Assembly: GCA_019095985.1 (NCBI GenBank)
Contig: CM032668.1
Span: 24,869,116 to 24,933,115, forward strand
Origin: Streblospio benedicti
Lineage: Eukaryota; Annelida; Polychaeta; Spionida; Spionidae
Direction of reading: 5' to 3'
Length of the DNA stretch: 64,000 nt
The stretch's first letter is position 1, and each line of letters begins with the position of its first letter. Both the position numbers and the translations under genes were made by a program. A model generated the notes under the pieces. It was not told the origin of the DNA and made no database searches. It worked only from the letters and a program-made list of their open reading frames with translations. Positions 1-13,948 of the stretch are shown here, piece after piece.

Positions 1-199
1 AATGGCAGTGACATATCCTAAACATGGACAGTCTATTCCGCGTGTATAAGAATTGTATAAATCAAATGCCAAAATTCTACTCACACCTTTGCTGTCTTGT
101 TGATTTCCAAACTAGCCTTTAATGACAGCCCATCTACAACAAAACAAACACACGTTATCCATATCATCAAAAACAGTATTCATAACCTTTGTCCTCTTC

Positions 200-455
200 C
201 AAGAAATATATGTATTTCTTCACACAACACGTAATTCTACCTTTGAATGTTTACAGTTTCGTTAACTACTGCTGACATCTTTGGAATGACCATTTGCGCG
301 AGTCAGGCCGTCAATCATCTCGGCTGCCGAGGTGAATTGGGTCGTAAACTCGCAAGAGCTGGTGGGCCCCCTCGTCCCGGTGCATACCTTCCAGTCGGTT
401 CGGATGCGTAACTTCTTTGTGCAATATGATCCAATTCTCGGTGGCATCCATGATG
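200..455 (-). mobile_element. Penelope-like retroelement 3' end, diverged fragment
   Basis: The minus strand reads MHRDEGAHQLLRVYDPIHLG to a stop at 311-313, then a 3' UTR containing GTTAACGAAACTGTAAAC. Both parts match the better-preserved remnant at 33144-33420 (MNRDEGAFQLSHVYDPIFG; GTTGCCGAAACTGTCAAC). It is older and more diverged than the copies near 33-35 kb, with no other part of the element. The boundaries are approximate. Confidence 0.6.
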
Positions 456-967
456 ATTGACCGCCTATCATGCGGTGAAGATGTTAACGGCAGTTGACGA
501 AAATGTCAATATTCTAATATAAGGTAAAATTCTGTGATGTGTGACGAAGAAATATTAATATTCATATGTACTACCAACATGATGACCATATAGAAGGATA
601 TCTGTTCTCTCTTGTTTGCTGAAAATACTTGATTCTGATTGGGTGAGAGGCGGAACAGAACATTTGATCTCACTACAATGTCAAAATCTAAAACCTAATA
701 ATGACAGATAAAATGGGAGAAGATGCTAATTATACTAGGCGGATGAGCGATCAGACAATCACTCGTTGTGTTCAAGTCGACATGAGGACACACCCAGGAC
801 ACGCCATAGAACCTCAATCAACCATAAAACATCATTCACACAGCAACACACGGTTCAGCTATAATACCCCATTTGGACCCTGGACTGGATCTACATTAAT
901 AGGTGATGTCTGTGAAACACAGTGCTTAGCGTGTGTACAAACTTATATGTATTGACATATATTGACA

Positions 968-1148
968 TATATTCTTGTTTTTATGTCAATTGCATGCATT
1001 TTTGTGTTTGCATATACTCATATAACAAGGCTCATTTAATTTTCTTTAGTATTTGTAAAGGTGACTGATAAGCCCTGAAGGGCTGGGTATAACCTGTATA
1101 ACATATTATCATATGCTATTCGTATTGTATACCATGTCACTATAATAA

Positions 1149-1179
<31 letters not shown>
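968..1179 (+). mobile_element. LINE-type 3' tail with (TCAA)n, copy 1
   Basis: About 210 bp, ending in AATAAAA and then nine TCAA-type units. The conserved core includes AAAGGTGACTGATAA, CCCTGAAGGGCTGGGTATAA and CATATTATCATATGCTATTC. It is shared with 30794-31027. Tandem tetranucleotide 3' ends and 5' truncation are typical of non-LTR retrotransposons (CR1/L2/RTE-like). The clade was not determined, and no reading frame of the element is visible upstream. Confidence 0.7.
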
Positions 1180-4100
1180 TATATATCGTCCCAAAGCACG
1201 ATTTAACCACCTTCCTACGTATAAAAAATAATCTTGATTTGGGAACTGTCAGTTTGCACCAAACAATCCATGTAAAACCACAACGTTTTTAGATTATTGC
1301 AGCCAAGTTCAAGTTCGCAAAGGCTATACACTTTCGCCTTTTTTTACTGGGAATATCTGATGCTGTTTATTTCTGAGTTGAGCATGAACCGGTGTCTTTC
1401 ACGTATATTGCAACAGCAGCAATCTTTACATGCATTATAAGTATAAAATAGGGCACCCATGGCGAATATATTAGCCCACGGTGCATTTATAAGCTGATTT
1501 ATTATACGTGATCTCAATATCAATGCTATCTGGCGTGAATTATCTGTATATTACCCATTGGACGTTTGTTATGTGAAATGTATTTTGAAGACGATACCTC
1601 CACTTCAAGCAAAGTTCCTTGAGCTTGTTAGTTTTTCTTCATGATTCAAGGTCCCAGTGGCTTACAGTGGCTATGTTTATAGGGTTGTTGTGTAGACTAC
1701 AGATTACGTTAGCAATAATTGCTCTTTCAATGCCACATTAAACATGTAAATGAGTACCGTGGTCTAACACAGTTTGTCAATCAGCGATGTTAGAGACACA
1801 GTGCCCGTTTGGAAGGCTTCATTCTATACCATTCATTTCTGCATAGAATTAGCAGTTTAGTTCTATATTGTGTCCAATATCAAAATAGGAAAATGGCCTA
1901 AACCACAGTCTGGTGGTCTAAAGTCAAATAATCAAACAACATGCAGGCCTATACTTTTATATTAGTTTGTATACATATGGTATTAATACAGCTCGGTCAC
2001 AGTATCTTTCAAAGAGTTAAGTTGCCAGTTTTATACTAATAACTTGTAAACCATTTTGAAATAGGGCCAGCTCACCACACAAAACAGGTACTAGTTATAT
2101 CCGGCAAATAGTTCCATGGACATTCAGATAGTACAGGAAGGAGGGTACATGCCATGACTTGTCGCTCACCAACATAAGTTTGGGGTGCTGTGATCAGCGG
2201 GTGTGTGCTGATTGCCGGATGTCGCCCCCCCCCCCCGCCCAGCACAGTGTCAACTAGCACAGCCAGATGAAGGAGACCGGTGAGTGGCTGCCGCCAGGAC
2301 ACCAGTGTTAAGGGACACCACATGGCGGGGAAAATGGCTGCGCGGTTTTCAACACCACGTGCACCGGTAGTTATTTTTAGAGACACTCGGCAAGTAGAAG
2401 TAAACACACGTCCATGATTTGCATGTATAAAACGTGGTCTAAGATTATAAAATGTGCATGTCTATTATCGCCGCCCCTTCCCAAGATTTCAACAATACAG
2501 ACCATGTAATTATTATATATTAGTGTTATCTTGCACAATGTCGCGAAATCTCCGCTCGCAAGTCCCAGCAGTGGAGTCCATAACAAGTAAACCGGCGGGC
2601 GCTGAACCTCCAATCTATCACTATATCAAAACCTTTTTTCCTTTTTTAGAATGTTGTGTCAGCGACCGTTTGGTGCAATGTATATGTTCTTTTTTTTCTT
2701 TTTTTCTCTGGATGACCTAGTACTTGATCATAAATCTGAAAAGACCTTATTGAACTTAAGTCTATAAAAGAGTCACTAACATCTCATAAAGTCGAGTCTA
2801 CGTACAAGTCAACAATCTGATAGTCAACACTATTTGGGACCCAGCACACAGTGGGAGGCCTGCAGGTAGCACTGTGTGTGATGGACGAAAGCTGCCGGCT
2901 GCTGTTGTTGCTGCTCGGGCTGAGATACGGATGGCCTCGCCGGCAATAAACAGCCGCTTACGTTATCTGGCGGCGGTGACGACGTGGACACGTGAAGGCC
3001 ACGGAAACGTCGACGCCGCAAGGTCCGCGCTTACGTCTGCACCGCGGCGGCGCCGGGCCGGACATTAGCGGCGCCCAGAGTATCGTATTATTCACAGATA
3101 TACTGCCACAAAGTCGCGATGGGCAGATTAAGGGGTAAATAATGTTAGATGTAAATCTGCATAACAAAAGGATTATCTCTACATGGGGTTTATAACCACC
3201 GAGGCAACGGAATTTGAACCCGTTCAAATGTATTGAACATCATCAAATCGTCTATAGCCGAACGTTAATATGAACCAAAGATTGAGGTAATTATCATTAA
3301 GAAGTCTGGCAATTCCTAATATGTTGTGTAGTCGATTGTTTGTATGTTTGGCAGATCGATTATCGATCATCGACAACCTCTCAATTTCTGTTGCAAAATA
3401 AAAAATAAATTGCTGTTGGTCTATTTTCAAAGCACGACTGCAAACCAAAACGCTTGAAATGACCCGCGCATACGTGTAATTGGGGCTATGAATGGGGTTT
3501 CTTTGAAATATCAACCTTAAACCACATAAATATGTCAGTAAATCTCGTGTAAATACGGCATAAACACTGTTGACTAGAGACCATTTCAAATGCTTAATAT
3601 AGGCGTATTATGTATTGCATAACCCGCATGATGATAAAAAGATTGAAACATTCTATAGAATCTACGGAAATACACGAGGCCCATACGATGTCCGCTTGGG
3701 ACCATTGTCAATGTTGCATGGTTTGTACTCTACCTACATGTAGTTTGAAAATAATGCTCCTTAAAATGGACAATGAATAATGTGCGAATCAAGAGCCCCA
3801 GCAACCAGATTTGAAAACGAATTTGTTAAATGTCATTCAAATACCAAGCGCTAAATACTGCAATGTTGGGATAATACTGGTATTTATGCCTGGAATATTA
3901 TCAATATAGAAAGGAAATGTCCGATTTCTTTCTCAGAATGATGCCATCAGTGATGTTTTGATCAATTACTCTATTAATGCTCGCTGCTCTCTGGTAAGAA
4001 CTTTTATGCCACTCATTAGCACAATGTATTGCTGAAAATCGCATTTTAGTGAAAATGTTCTGCTTTTAAAGCATAGAACATGAATACTTCCTATTTTAGG

Positions 4101-6979
4101 TTTATAGTAACGACCTGGTGGCCATTAGGGCAGCTATTGTCAGCAATGAAGCATCTCAGTCAGCTGAAACAACGTGATCGGTTACTCAGAAAATCCTTAG
4201 TTAACATAAATAAACATGGTCCACATGATTTTGTAGGCGATACATCTTGATACAGCTTATACAGAACATATGAGATTAGAACCCATAAAAAGGACAAAAA
4301 CTTGCACCCCCGCCATGCTTATTGATGGTTATGGTCAAGATTTTTGTTGATCGTAATGGTCGGTTATAGACACCAATCATACCCAAAACAGCCAATACCA
4401 TATCGATTGAATTGATGCTACCTGCTGTACCAAACACAGCAGCCAGTATACGAGCTAGCAAAATGAGTATTTACAGAAGTGTGCTCTGGTCTAACAGCCA
4501 GCGTTGTCTAACAACTTAGAATGATGCAGTGTTTGTGCGGCGGCAGACCTCCACCTTCCCCTCCCAATGCCAATTCCCCAACATTTCATAACAGCGTGGT
4601 ATTAGCGGGAGACACAGAGCCTGGAATAGCTGAGCAATATACATCACAAAAATCAGCCTTTGAAACAGTCTGAGAGTTTCACAGAGAGTGATAAAAACAA
4701 GACGCACAGCGACAGGTGTTTTCTCAATTTTCCTGCTCTCTCTTCTGTTCACTGCTCGACCTTCACCTTTCAGTTGCACGTTTTGTTTTAACTTATTTCA
4801 ACATTTTTTTTAGTGATTACGTCATAATGGTAACCACACATGCTGTGGATACTATGTTGATAGCAGTGTTGAAAGAGTAAACATTAATCTAATCGCCAGA
4901 CCCCCGCCCCCTTACGCCACTTGCACATCAATCCATATAGACACATAAGTCATAAGTTAGAGTCTCCAGTCATTACATATGCATATATCAATTCCATGTA
5001 AATTCACAAAATGAATTATCCTATATATATATATAACGATGATGATAGTAACTACAATGCAATGGAAATATCCTTTATTTTGAAATTGAAATATACCATC
5101 GTTTTGCTGAGTAAACTCCAGAAATAGGAAAAGTCACCAATGATCGAAAAAATATTCAGGTTGCAACTGAATAATCCAACACATTTTTTATGTTCGTGTA
5201 AAATATTCTTTGACACTACATTTATTTGACGGCAAAGATTTCCACGAATAATCTGTCAGTGATTTGTCATCTACCGTATAAAGTCTATGTGGGATGCTGC
5301 CAAGTGGCCAGCCCCATTCGCTACCAGGCCAAGTGCTGCCTTTCCCCGGCAATGTAAACTGCTGGGCTCTCATGTATCAGCATAGAACACACTGTATTTT
5401 GCATACCATCACTCCTCTAATATCTTCCTCTCGGTACATGAATCACGCAGTGCAGTTTTCACTAAAACATAATAGTCCTGTTTTGTATCGCTTACACACT
5501 AGCTCTGTTAATTGATGCATGCATCAATTTATGCTTTCCCTTACAATATCCACATAGACGCAATAAAATAACATAGAAAGAAGTGATATAGCTTGGAAAT
5601 ATAATAAACAACACAGGGTACTATGGCTGTGGAGTGTCTCCTGACAAGGGCAGCAGGACGCAGCGGGTCGTTATGATGTCCTTATTGCGGCCTCATGTAA
5701 TAAGATGAAAGTGATCGCATTAGTGGCGGCGGCGGCCGTGTCGCCGCGTGTAGCAACAACGTGTAGCGGCAGCCCGAGGCAGCCATAGAGAGGGGGGGGG
5801 GATCACACTAGGCCTTGTTACATGCGTTCATGCTACATTTCCGAGAGGTTAAAGGCACTCTGAATATTGTGAATGAAATCCTGATACATTCTTGCCCAAT
5901 ATTATACACCTATATTCTAGGTTTGTGTCGCACGGCAATTGAAATGATTGGACTCGAATTTTTTTTCGAATTGATGATTCATGAATATATGGATTCTTAC
6001 ATTGTTTGAAATGTTCGTATTGCATTCTTTGATTAGATAAAGTGTGTTAATGCATTTCAAGTTCATAGGGTCAGCAGTTGAGTATTTCTTGGACCGGGTA
6101 TGGATCGTTTAATGTAATTGCCTATACATAGAAAATAGGTCCATAATTTTCATTTTTGTTCTTTATATATGAAAGTAGAAATTTTCCTGAGTCTCGTTCA
6201 TAAAATATATCTATCATAATCAGGAAGCTTTCCCTTTAACAGTTCACACAGCATCCTGTTCACTTCCAAATGTTGAATAAATTTCAATTATAAAAGTTGC
6301 ACATGTGTGCTGGGTCTGGCTGAGGCTAGAGTCATAGAATACATGTGACTGTGGGTAACGATGGTGACCAGGAAACATCTATAGCTGGCTATTCGACAGT
6401 CATCATTTGAGATTATAAAATATAAAATATGAAAAGTTCTATGTGCAATAAAATTCAACACAAATTCAAATCTAAACCACAAAGATGGCCATATTCAGCC
6501 AGACAGACACCACGATAAAGAGGCGCTGGTGTAATGTTGCGTACGGCCTGTTATGTTCATCTCGTATTTGTCCTTCCTTTATCATTCACTACATGTTCAC
6601 CGACATTGTGATCCATGACATGATGGCCATTAAAGTTTTTTTCGTGAGTAAACTTCCACACGTATAAGTTACGGCTACTGCTGTTGTGGCCTTGCTACAT
6701 ATTCTACAGCTCAGCCCTCTGAAAGAATGCTAACTCACATTCCAAACAAGTTATAGTTCCATCGATAATTAACGGCTGCGAGTGACACAAACCGGTAGAG
6801 GATTGTCGCGATCTGCACACGACTGGACACACGGGCACACTGTTACAGGTTCGGAGACTTGTAAGTGCTAAATTGCTGAACTCTCCTACCATCCACGTAC
6901 CTTGTTCACGGGGTTATAAGTGCAAAGTGAGTTTTACATTACAGGTAGGGTACGGTTGCGGAGTGGAAAATGAAACCGA
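1180..6979. other. Intergenic, no gene recognised
   Basis: AT-rich DNA with small GC islands at about 2870-3075 and 5720-5800 (GGC and G runs) and a C run at 2226-2239. Open frames up to 121 codons are at chance level and match no family I know. Confidence 0.5.
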
Positions 6980-6993
6980 GATGTGTGTGTGCG

Positions 6994-7025
<32 letters not shown>

Positions 7026-7040
7026 GGGGGGGGGGGGGGG
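6980..7040. repeat. (GT)n followed by a G18 run
   Basis: Interrupted GT repeat followed by an uninterrupted G run. The overlapping open frames (poly Thr-His, Cys-Val) are repeat artefacts. Confidence 0.95.
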
Positions 7041-7261
7041 CTGGCGTCTGACATATATCTGACATATCTATTTCTCGCGGAATCTCCTCTATTTGTCACC
7101 ACGTGTCCGGGCGGCAAGTAACAAATAGGCTTGTAGCTTACGGGGCCATGCCATTGGTCAGCAGATCGGCGAATTTGTTTTGGGGAAACTTTTTGCGCAG
7201 AACATCCTCCAACAATGTTTAACAAGACGGAGCCGAGGCTGGCCACATCACAATACATCAG

Positions 7262-7380
7262 CCCGCCGCCGCCGCCGCCGGTACTTAACGCTAAATGGAT
7301 GATCCGGCGGGCAGACGACTCCCGCCATGGTCCACGTGACCAGACATCGTGACGTCATACGACGTGCCGGTCGCAAACAC
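7262..7380. promoter_or_regulatory. GC-rich island with E-box and full CRE
   Basis: (CCG)n at 7262-7280, CACGTG near 7333 and TGACGTCA at 7350-7357. No open frame or splice pattern shows a gene attached to it. Confidence 0.25.
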
Positions 7381-8460
7381 GAGTGTGCACCCCCAAATTT
7401 TCACTATGCGTTGAATGAAAATACATTCGGGAAAACACAATCTAAGCCACCTATCAAATCCACGTAATCAGCAATGGCTACAATACTACTTCGACATGTA
7501 CTACTGGTTTGGCTTTGATATCAGGAACTGTTTGCTTCTGTCCATATTTGTTTTCTGCAACTGCTTCCGGTTAAAGGAAACGTTCAAGGTTAATGGAATG
7601 GAGGCTTGTCTTTGCGGAGCAGTTCTATCAGCCAAAAGACATGCATTAATGCCAAGTTGCCGTGGTAACTGAGTTGCCCAAGTATCCATATTGAACAGAA
7701 TGCTGAGCATGTCTCTTGAAACGGTGTTTGACAATCTGGTAGTCCTATGGTTTGAAATGGAACCACGTCTCCCAATAGGTGCGAGTTGTACTGCAGGAAT
7801 TCTCACCACCAAGTGATCTGTTATATTAATCCTGGCTCCAGCAGTAGCAGCACCGGGCTACCGAGAGTTCCCCGGATTGGCCTTAATCAATCAACGACCA
7901 CGCCTGACATTTCTCCTCGGGAGCCGAACAGAGAGCGAAATGAATGTCACTAGCTCGAGGAAAGATTAGCTCTTGATGAGGTGTTGAAACGTGAATGTAT
8001 AACAATTCGGTCAGTATTTGATAGCTATAAATCTTCTATTAGTGAGCTGCAGTAAATCATACACATGACACCTGCAGCTGATTTAGTGTAAGTGTATTCC
8101 AATTAATGGCGTGTTCGCTCTCACCTCCAGCAATGTTCTTTCACTTGCCGCAAATCGATCATTATTGACATAAATTCTCGAAACATTACCTCTTTGGACG
8201 TAAATATCAAACTGTCATACGGACGATATATCTCTGCTGAAGAAGGTTTTATGAGCATGTTACTGACATCACTATAATATACTGCACTTTGATTTTTACA
8301 CGATCAATAACACCGAGGGCAGTGAACTACAGAACGGACGTGTGATACACAAGTTGACTAATTAAACGCCGTTTCTTTGAAATCACGAGGCACGTGATAT
8401 AAATCAAGATATTACTTCCGTGTTGAGTAAATCAGCTTAATTTGTCGTCTGTAATGAGCA

Positions 8461-8640
8461 GTGAGTCCGCGGCGGCGCTTTCACGTCATCGTCGTGACGA
8501 CCACGTCAGATAAATACGCGCCGCCTCCGCCGCCGCCATTCATTACGGCGGGATGGGGCGCCTGGCGGGTGCGGGGTGGAGGGGGGGTGAACAGCACCAT
8601 GTGATGCATCAGCCGCCGCACGTGTAGCTTTGATGAAGTC
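8461..8640. promoter_or_regulatory. CpG island with a cluster of CRE half-sites
   Basis: CGTCA/TGACG occurs three times within 24 bp (8484-8508) in a GGC-rich island. This suggests an unassigned promoter or enhancer, with nothing more direct. Confidence 0.25.
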
Positions 8641-8727
8641 ATTCAGCGAAGACGTATGGTGGATTTTATAGGAAACGCCTATGTAAGCTCATGAAAACAC
8701 ACACAAAACAATTTGGCACACCTTCTG

Positions 8728-8730
<3 letters not shown>

Positions 8731-8776
<46 letters not shown>
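8731..8776. repeat. (CA)n microsatellite
   Basis: About 23 pure CA units, followed by CA-rich sequence to 8835. Confidence 0.95.
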
Positions 8777-8780
<4 letters not shown>

Positions 8781-9282
8781 TGGATCAATGCAAAACACCA
8801 CACACACACAATCACACATCAACACACATCACAATAAATTGAAAGGTCAAATCTCAATTCTCAATGAATTAAAACAACAACAAAACAACAACTCAACTAC
8901 ATTGTATATACAACAACCCTCTTATGTTTGGGGCTCATAGTCTAGCACTAAGTCTTGGCCATGCTGTACAATCTAGAGTGTACAGCCCATCATGTTAAAC
9001 CACACACACCATGTAACTTTACTGCACTGAACTGTGGGAAGCAATGTCAACACACCGTTACTGTGCATCAAAACACGTACGAAGACAATCACTAACACAG
9101 ACACACACAGAGTATTAAATGACGAGACCAGAACGCCCATTGCGGTATCACTCTCCGCCAGTGATCTGATGGGCTGGCCCAGCCCACAGAGGTCCATCCA
9201 CACAGTTTGAGGCCTGGCTAGAAAATTCTTCTCTCTCTTTCTATGGCAACAAGCTCATACCCACTATATTGGTGCCCGCCGC

Positions 9283-9407
9283 CCATTTGACTATATCAAG
9301 TGGCCCAGACGGGACTCGAACCCACGACCCCAAGGCTGTGAGACCAGAATGATACCATCATCCCAAGCAGCGGGCTGTTAAAAGGCTACTAGGACGAGCC
9401 GATGATG
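9283..9407 (-). mobile_element. tRNA-derived SINE fragment
   Basis: The minus strand reads GGGATGATGGTATCATTCTG, then GGTCGTGGGTTCGAGTCCCG, i.e. plausible pol III boxes A and B. The same segment occurs in 32579-32700 and 32944-33065. Too degenerate as a cloverleaf to call a tRNA gene. Confidence 0.55.
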
Positions 9408-12400
9408 TCCCGAATAAAAGACCTCCGGCTGCCCAATCGTCCCGAATAAAAACCCCTCTGGCCGAGCCCTTAATTGTACTGGGACACCTGCCTGCTCAGT
9501 ACTCAGCTCACTGCCGCGCCCTCACCATGCATATTTCAGTGGTCAGTACCCGCGAGACGCGCTGAGTGACCGCCACTGACCACGTCCGCCTGGTACCCGG
9601 CAAGGTCACCCACTAGTGTGCTACTTACAATACGTGAAGCAGGCCACATAGTTCGTGGGTTGTGTGGTGTTTTGTAATATAGAAGTATGAAATATGCCAA
9701 GTCAGGAATGTCTAAAGGCGTGAGTAAAGTCTCGGCTCAACCTGGCGGGGTACGTTATGCTCACCACACTGTCCTGATAACACTGGCGCCGTGAAGTTCC
9801 GGTTAACTTGATTAATTAAACAACAAGAGCCCATCACAACATTACCATTTTCCAAACCGTAAAGACACATATGTAACTGGACGTTTTTCATAGCTTCTAT
9901 TCAATACACAAACGTCGGTTCGTAAAGTGAAGGCAAGCAAGTGGTATGTGGTATAAACACACCACGCACAGACAAGGTGGACTGATGGCAAGACGCAGAT
10001 TCACCTCTCACTGAAGAGTCATTAATACTGGGAGGTTCATAAACGCATGAGCTGACGCTGACAGCCCCACAATCGCGACCTGGAGATTTATGTACGTTAG
10101 ATGATGCAAAGTCAGCGAAAGGTGCATATTTCACAAACGCAGGCGACCTAGTTTCATTATTAAAACATCATAAATACCCGCTATTTACGGCTTAGACAGA
10201 TAAAATCTGCACCCTTTCTGTGCGCTACCTTTGGCCTGTGTTTCCATCAGATTACTCTCTATCCGTCAATGTCAGGCAGGAAACATGATTATTGGCAGCG
10301 TAAACACTCCACGTGAGATCAACCAACACTACAATTATTGCTACGTTCTATACATTATGTTTGCAAATAAAGCATCTATGCACGATCATTCTGCACACAA
10401 AAGTTCCCGGTAACCAGATAGGCCTACTATATAGCCCATAATACAGGGTCAAAAGTTTCAAAGTCATCCGCATAATGAAGTACTGATGACATAGACAGGC
10501 ACAGCTTTTACTACTTCTACCGTGGTTATATCTCACATTGACTTGGAAAACACCTGTGAACAAAAAAGTGCAAACTTGTGTGGTGAATTAACAGGGCAAT
10601 GCTAACACTCCTATAAGTGCAGTTGTCTACGACCAAGGCAGACGCATAGAAGGTTCTGGATTACTTGGTTTCAAGTTAGCACGTAAAACCTCAAAATACA
10701 ATGTCTCGTTTGTTTCATGTCCCTATCACACCGAGCAGTTACGCCGCATTTATCGCTCACTGTGATCAGAGGGGTTTAGGTGCAAAGTTCTGCGCATGTG
10801 CGGTGACGTAGGCGTGGAGTGAGATCAAAAGATGGAGAAAAAGTTCTCGCTTGTATATTTCTGGAACAAATTGTCCGCTTTCAATACAGGGCCATGAAAA
10901 ACTATGCTCTTGCACGTGTTTCATATCATCAACGCACACACACAGATACATATAAAAAGGATAATCTGCAACTCATCAAACAGAGCACGCCCCTGCACAT
11001 TAGAGAACTATGCACCGGCTTATATTATTATATAATGATTTCTCGTGCAAATAATATCCAAGAAAAAACCCTATATACTATTTACAGATTGCTACGTGTA
11101 AGCTAGTACCCTATTATAAGGTTGCCTTTTACTGAAGGACACATTCTTCATACCACAAAAGGTAGGCTATCACGTACACAAGGCAGGTCTACTATATAGC
11201 TTGCCATAACTAACTACATGTAAGTAGATATGTTTAAAAGGGCAGGGTACATAAATATGCTTCACATCCCAACAAAGTGTCCTTACATTCAACTGACCCA
11301 TTTGCTGCTGGCATTTTGTTGGTTTATTGTTACCGTGGACAATTGACCTTGGAAGGCCATGTTGTTTTGAAGTCTTCACCTCCCCCCCCCAAAAAAAAAC
11401 AAAACAAAAACAAACAAACCATACAGCCGGGACACGCCGATATATGATAGCATTACCAGCTAACACATGTATAAGTACGTCTTGGAGGATATACATTAAA
11501 TCGAAGGTTAATGCATTCACATTTGCCTCATTAGCATAGCAAGAACATTAATATGACATACTTGCATATATCAGTCTACACATTACCATTATACTGATTG
11601 TGTGTAACAGCGAGACAGTGACACACATATGACAGGTCTGGACAAACAACACAGGCACTGACCCGAAAGATGGCTCCCTGAATCATGGGAAGCGATTGAG
11701 GGGGTAGACCCTGAACATAGCCTGTAATGTACACACCCCAGCTTTAACGGCACGTACATTAACCAAGATTATAAACAGCTTAATTTGTGTCTATTTACTT
11801 GTCCCAGAAGCACAATCAAAATCTATAGTTCATTGTAAAAGCCCCAATCCAAACACGGCGCCCACATCACATAAAACTGGGTAAACTTCAGAAATACTGT
11901 ACTTTACAGACACGCACCATGTATTTCATTCACTGCCTATTAAACCAATGGCTTTTTTGTCGTACTTTCTATGTGAATACCCACGGCCGCCTCCACCTAC
12001 CTGTGCTACTGTGGCGTGTATCCCGTGTGTCCGTGCCAAAGCCGGGAGTCTGACTGTCCAGTGGCCGGGGCCGTCCCGCCGCCGCCGCCGCCGACGTAGA
12101 CTCTTGTTGTCAGCTCCCGGGCGGACGCGGCGGCCGTGATTTATTCAGAGTTCATTGACTAGATGGGCATGTTACATAATGTAATGGGTGAAAAGAGGGC
12201 ATTAACATGACAGCTCTTCATATATGTGTCACCGTATGTCAGCGGTAAAGGCGTCGGCGGCTGCGGCTGTGGCGGGTCACAGCATCGTGGCCTTCACCAT
12301 TCTCACATCGCAGCCGACACACGGTGACCGCATAATGATAGTTACTGTCATTTTCAGCTCAACGCTCATGCTGTGCCCTGGCGTCCGTCCTTTTAACAAT

Positions 12401-13485
12401 GCCATGTCCAATCCACTAGAGGTTCGGAAGCCTCGTTAAAAGGCGTGTCCCGTGTAGAGGATCGAGAACCATCCCTCTGCACGTAAAAGAACTCACCTAG
12501 TTTGAAAACTATAGCTAGTATGATCCCTCCACAACCCTGAGGCTCAGTTGGCTACCTAGCCTGCCCCTGGAGGTCCATGTACCAACAACACGTGGCCTCA
12601 TCGGCGTGATGTCCCACCAAGGGAATTAGCCGATTAATGATCAGAATCAGAGTCAGAAAGCGTGATTCGGGGGTTTGCTGTTGAGCAAAGTGAAGAACGC
12701 GTGAACTTTGACCTCACCCGTTTCTTTCAATAGATGGCTAAGACGCACTCAGACATGCCATGTTAAACAAAATGTGTATGCGACCCACCTGGTGTACGGC
12801 TGTGCTGGGGATGTCCGCCACGGCCACCCTAAACCTTACACTATGGACACCAAACACGATATTTTGCCATCATGCCCCCGTCCATCAAATGTAATGCCGC
12901 CATAAGCGTCCACAACACAGGCGATTTGATGGGTGTGCACTTCCCAGGCTGCTAGTGTGGCAGCCAACTGTGCACATTGACTGAACAGAACAGAGATAGA
13001 AGGAAGCGGACAATAAACTCTATTCACATCTATCTGCCAATATTTCAATGTGCATAAATCATTGATTCCTCGCACAATAGCCCGCCATAATTGGCTGTAT
13101 CTCCGAGCATCAAATATGTTGTTATCTGTCCCAATGAAAAGTGTCACGTATCGTAGATACTGTGTGTTACTACAATACTATATAGTAATGGTAGACAATG
13201 TTATCTAATTGAAATCAACCTTCATTTTCTCTCCCACGGAGAAATTGAATCATATGACATCATTCGTTTACATTTAAAAGTTTACCATTATCAGGGGAGG
13301 AAAAGCTAAGTGCAAGCCAGTATCATTCTTTTGTGTAGACATCCATAAAAATGTGACACTGTCCTAATTGTATTCAAATTTAAAAGAACTTTAGGGGCAG
13401 CCATAGATAATCGTAGGGGTTTAGTGTTTCTTATCCAATTCATATCCTTTTCAGTATCGATACACTACACTGTTACATACCATTA
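9408..13485. other. Intergenic, no gene recognised
   Basis: Mostly AT-rich, with an A/C-rich stretch at 11380-11420 and a GC island with (CCG)n at 12050-12140. Nothing codes convincingly. Confidence 0.5.
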
Positions 13486-13948
13486 TTGCGTCGCTTCAGC
13501 TCAGCTGCTGAAGCAAGCATTGTGTTTGGTTCGTTTGTAACTATGTTTGTATCTATGTAACTATGGGTCTCTGGACAAGCTTAGATGAACCGATTTCGTT
13601 CAAACTTTACCACGACACCGAAGTTTCGATTTTGGGCAATCTGCCATAAACTCCCCATTCATGATATTCTTAGATATTCAATGCAATTAAGGCACCAAGA
13701 AAAAATCCATATTCAACCCAAGCAGCAAATATTGATTATTGGGTTTGGAACTGATATTGATTAGTATCTGTTATTCAAACAGTACTATTGTATTGCAACA
13801 CAAATATCTTTTGCCTGGGTATATTGATTCTCATTCATTCTGATGTTTTCTCCTCAAATTATTCATTTCTTGATTGTAAAGTATACATCATTTCAGTATA
13901 TATCTTAATTGCCCATAAGTCAACGTCGTTCTATCCATTTTGGAACAC
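13486..13948 (+). mobile_element. Helitron/Helentron-like element, diverged copy
   Basis: Head TTGCGTCGCTTCAGCTCAGC, then the family segment CGATTTCGTTCAAACTTTAC. The tail retains GCCCATAAGTCAACGTCGTT and GGAACAC but has lost a clear CTAG end. The right boundary is therefore approximate. Confidence 0.5.
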
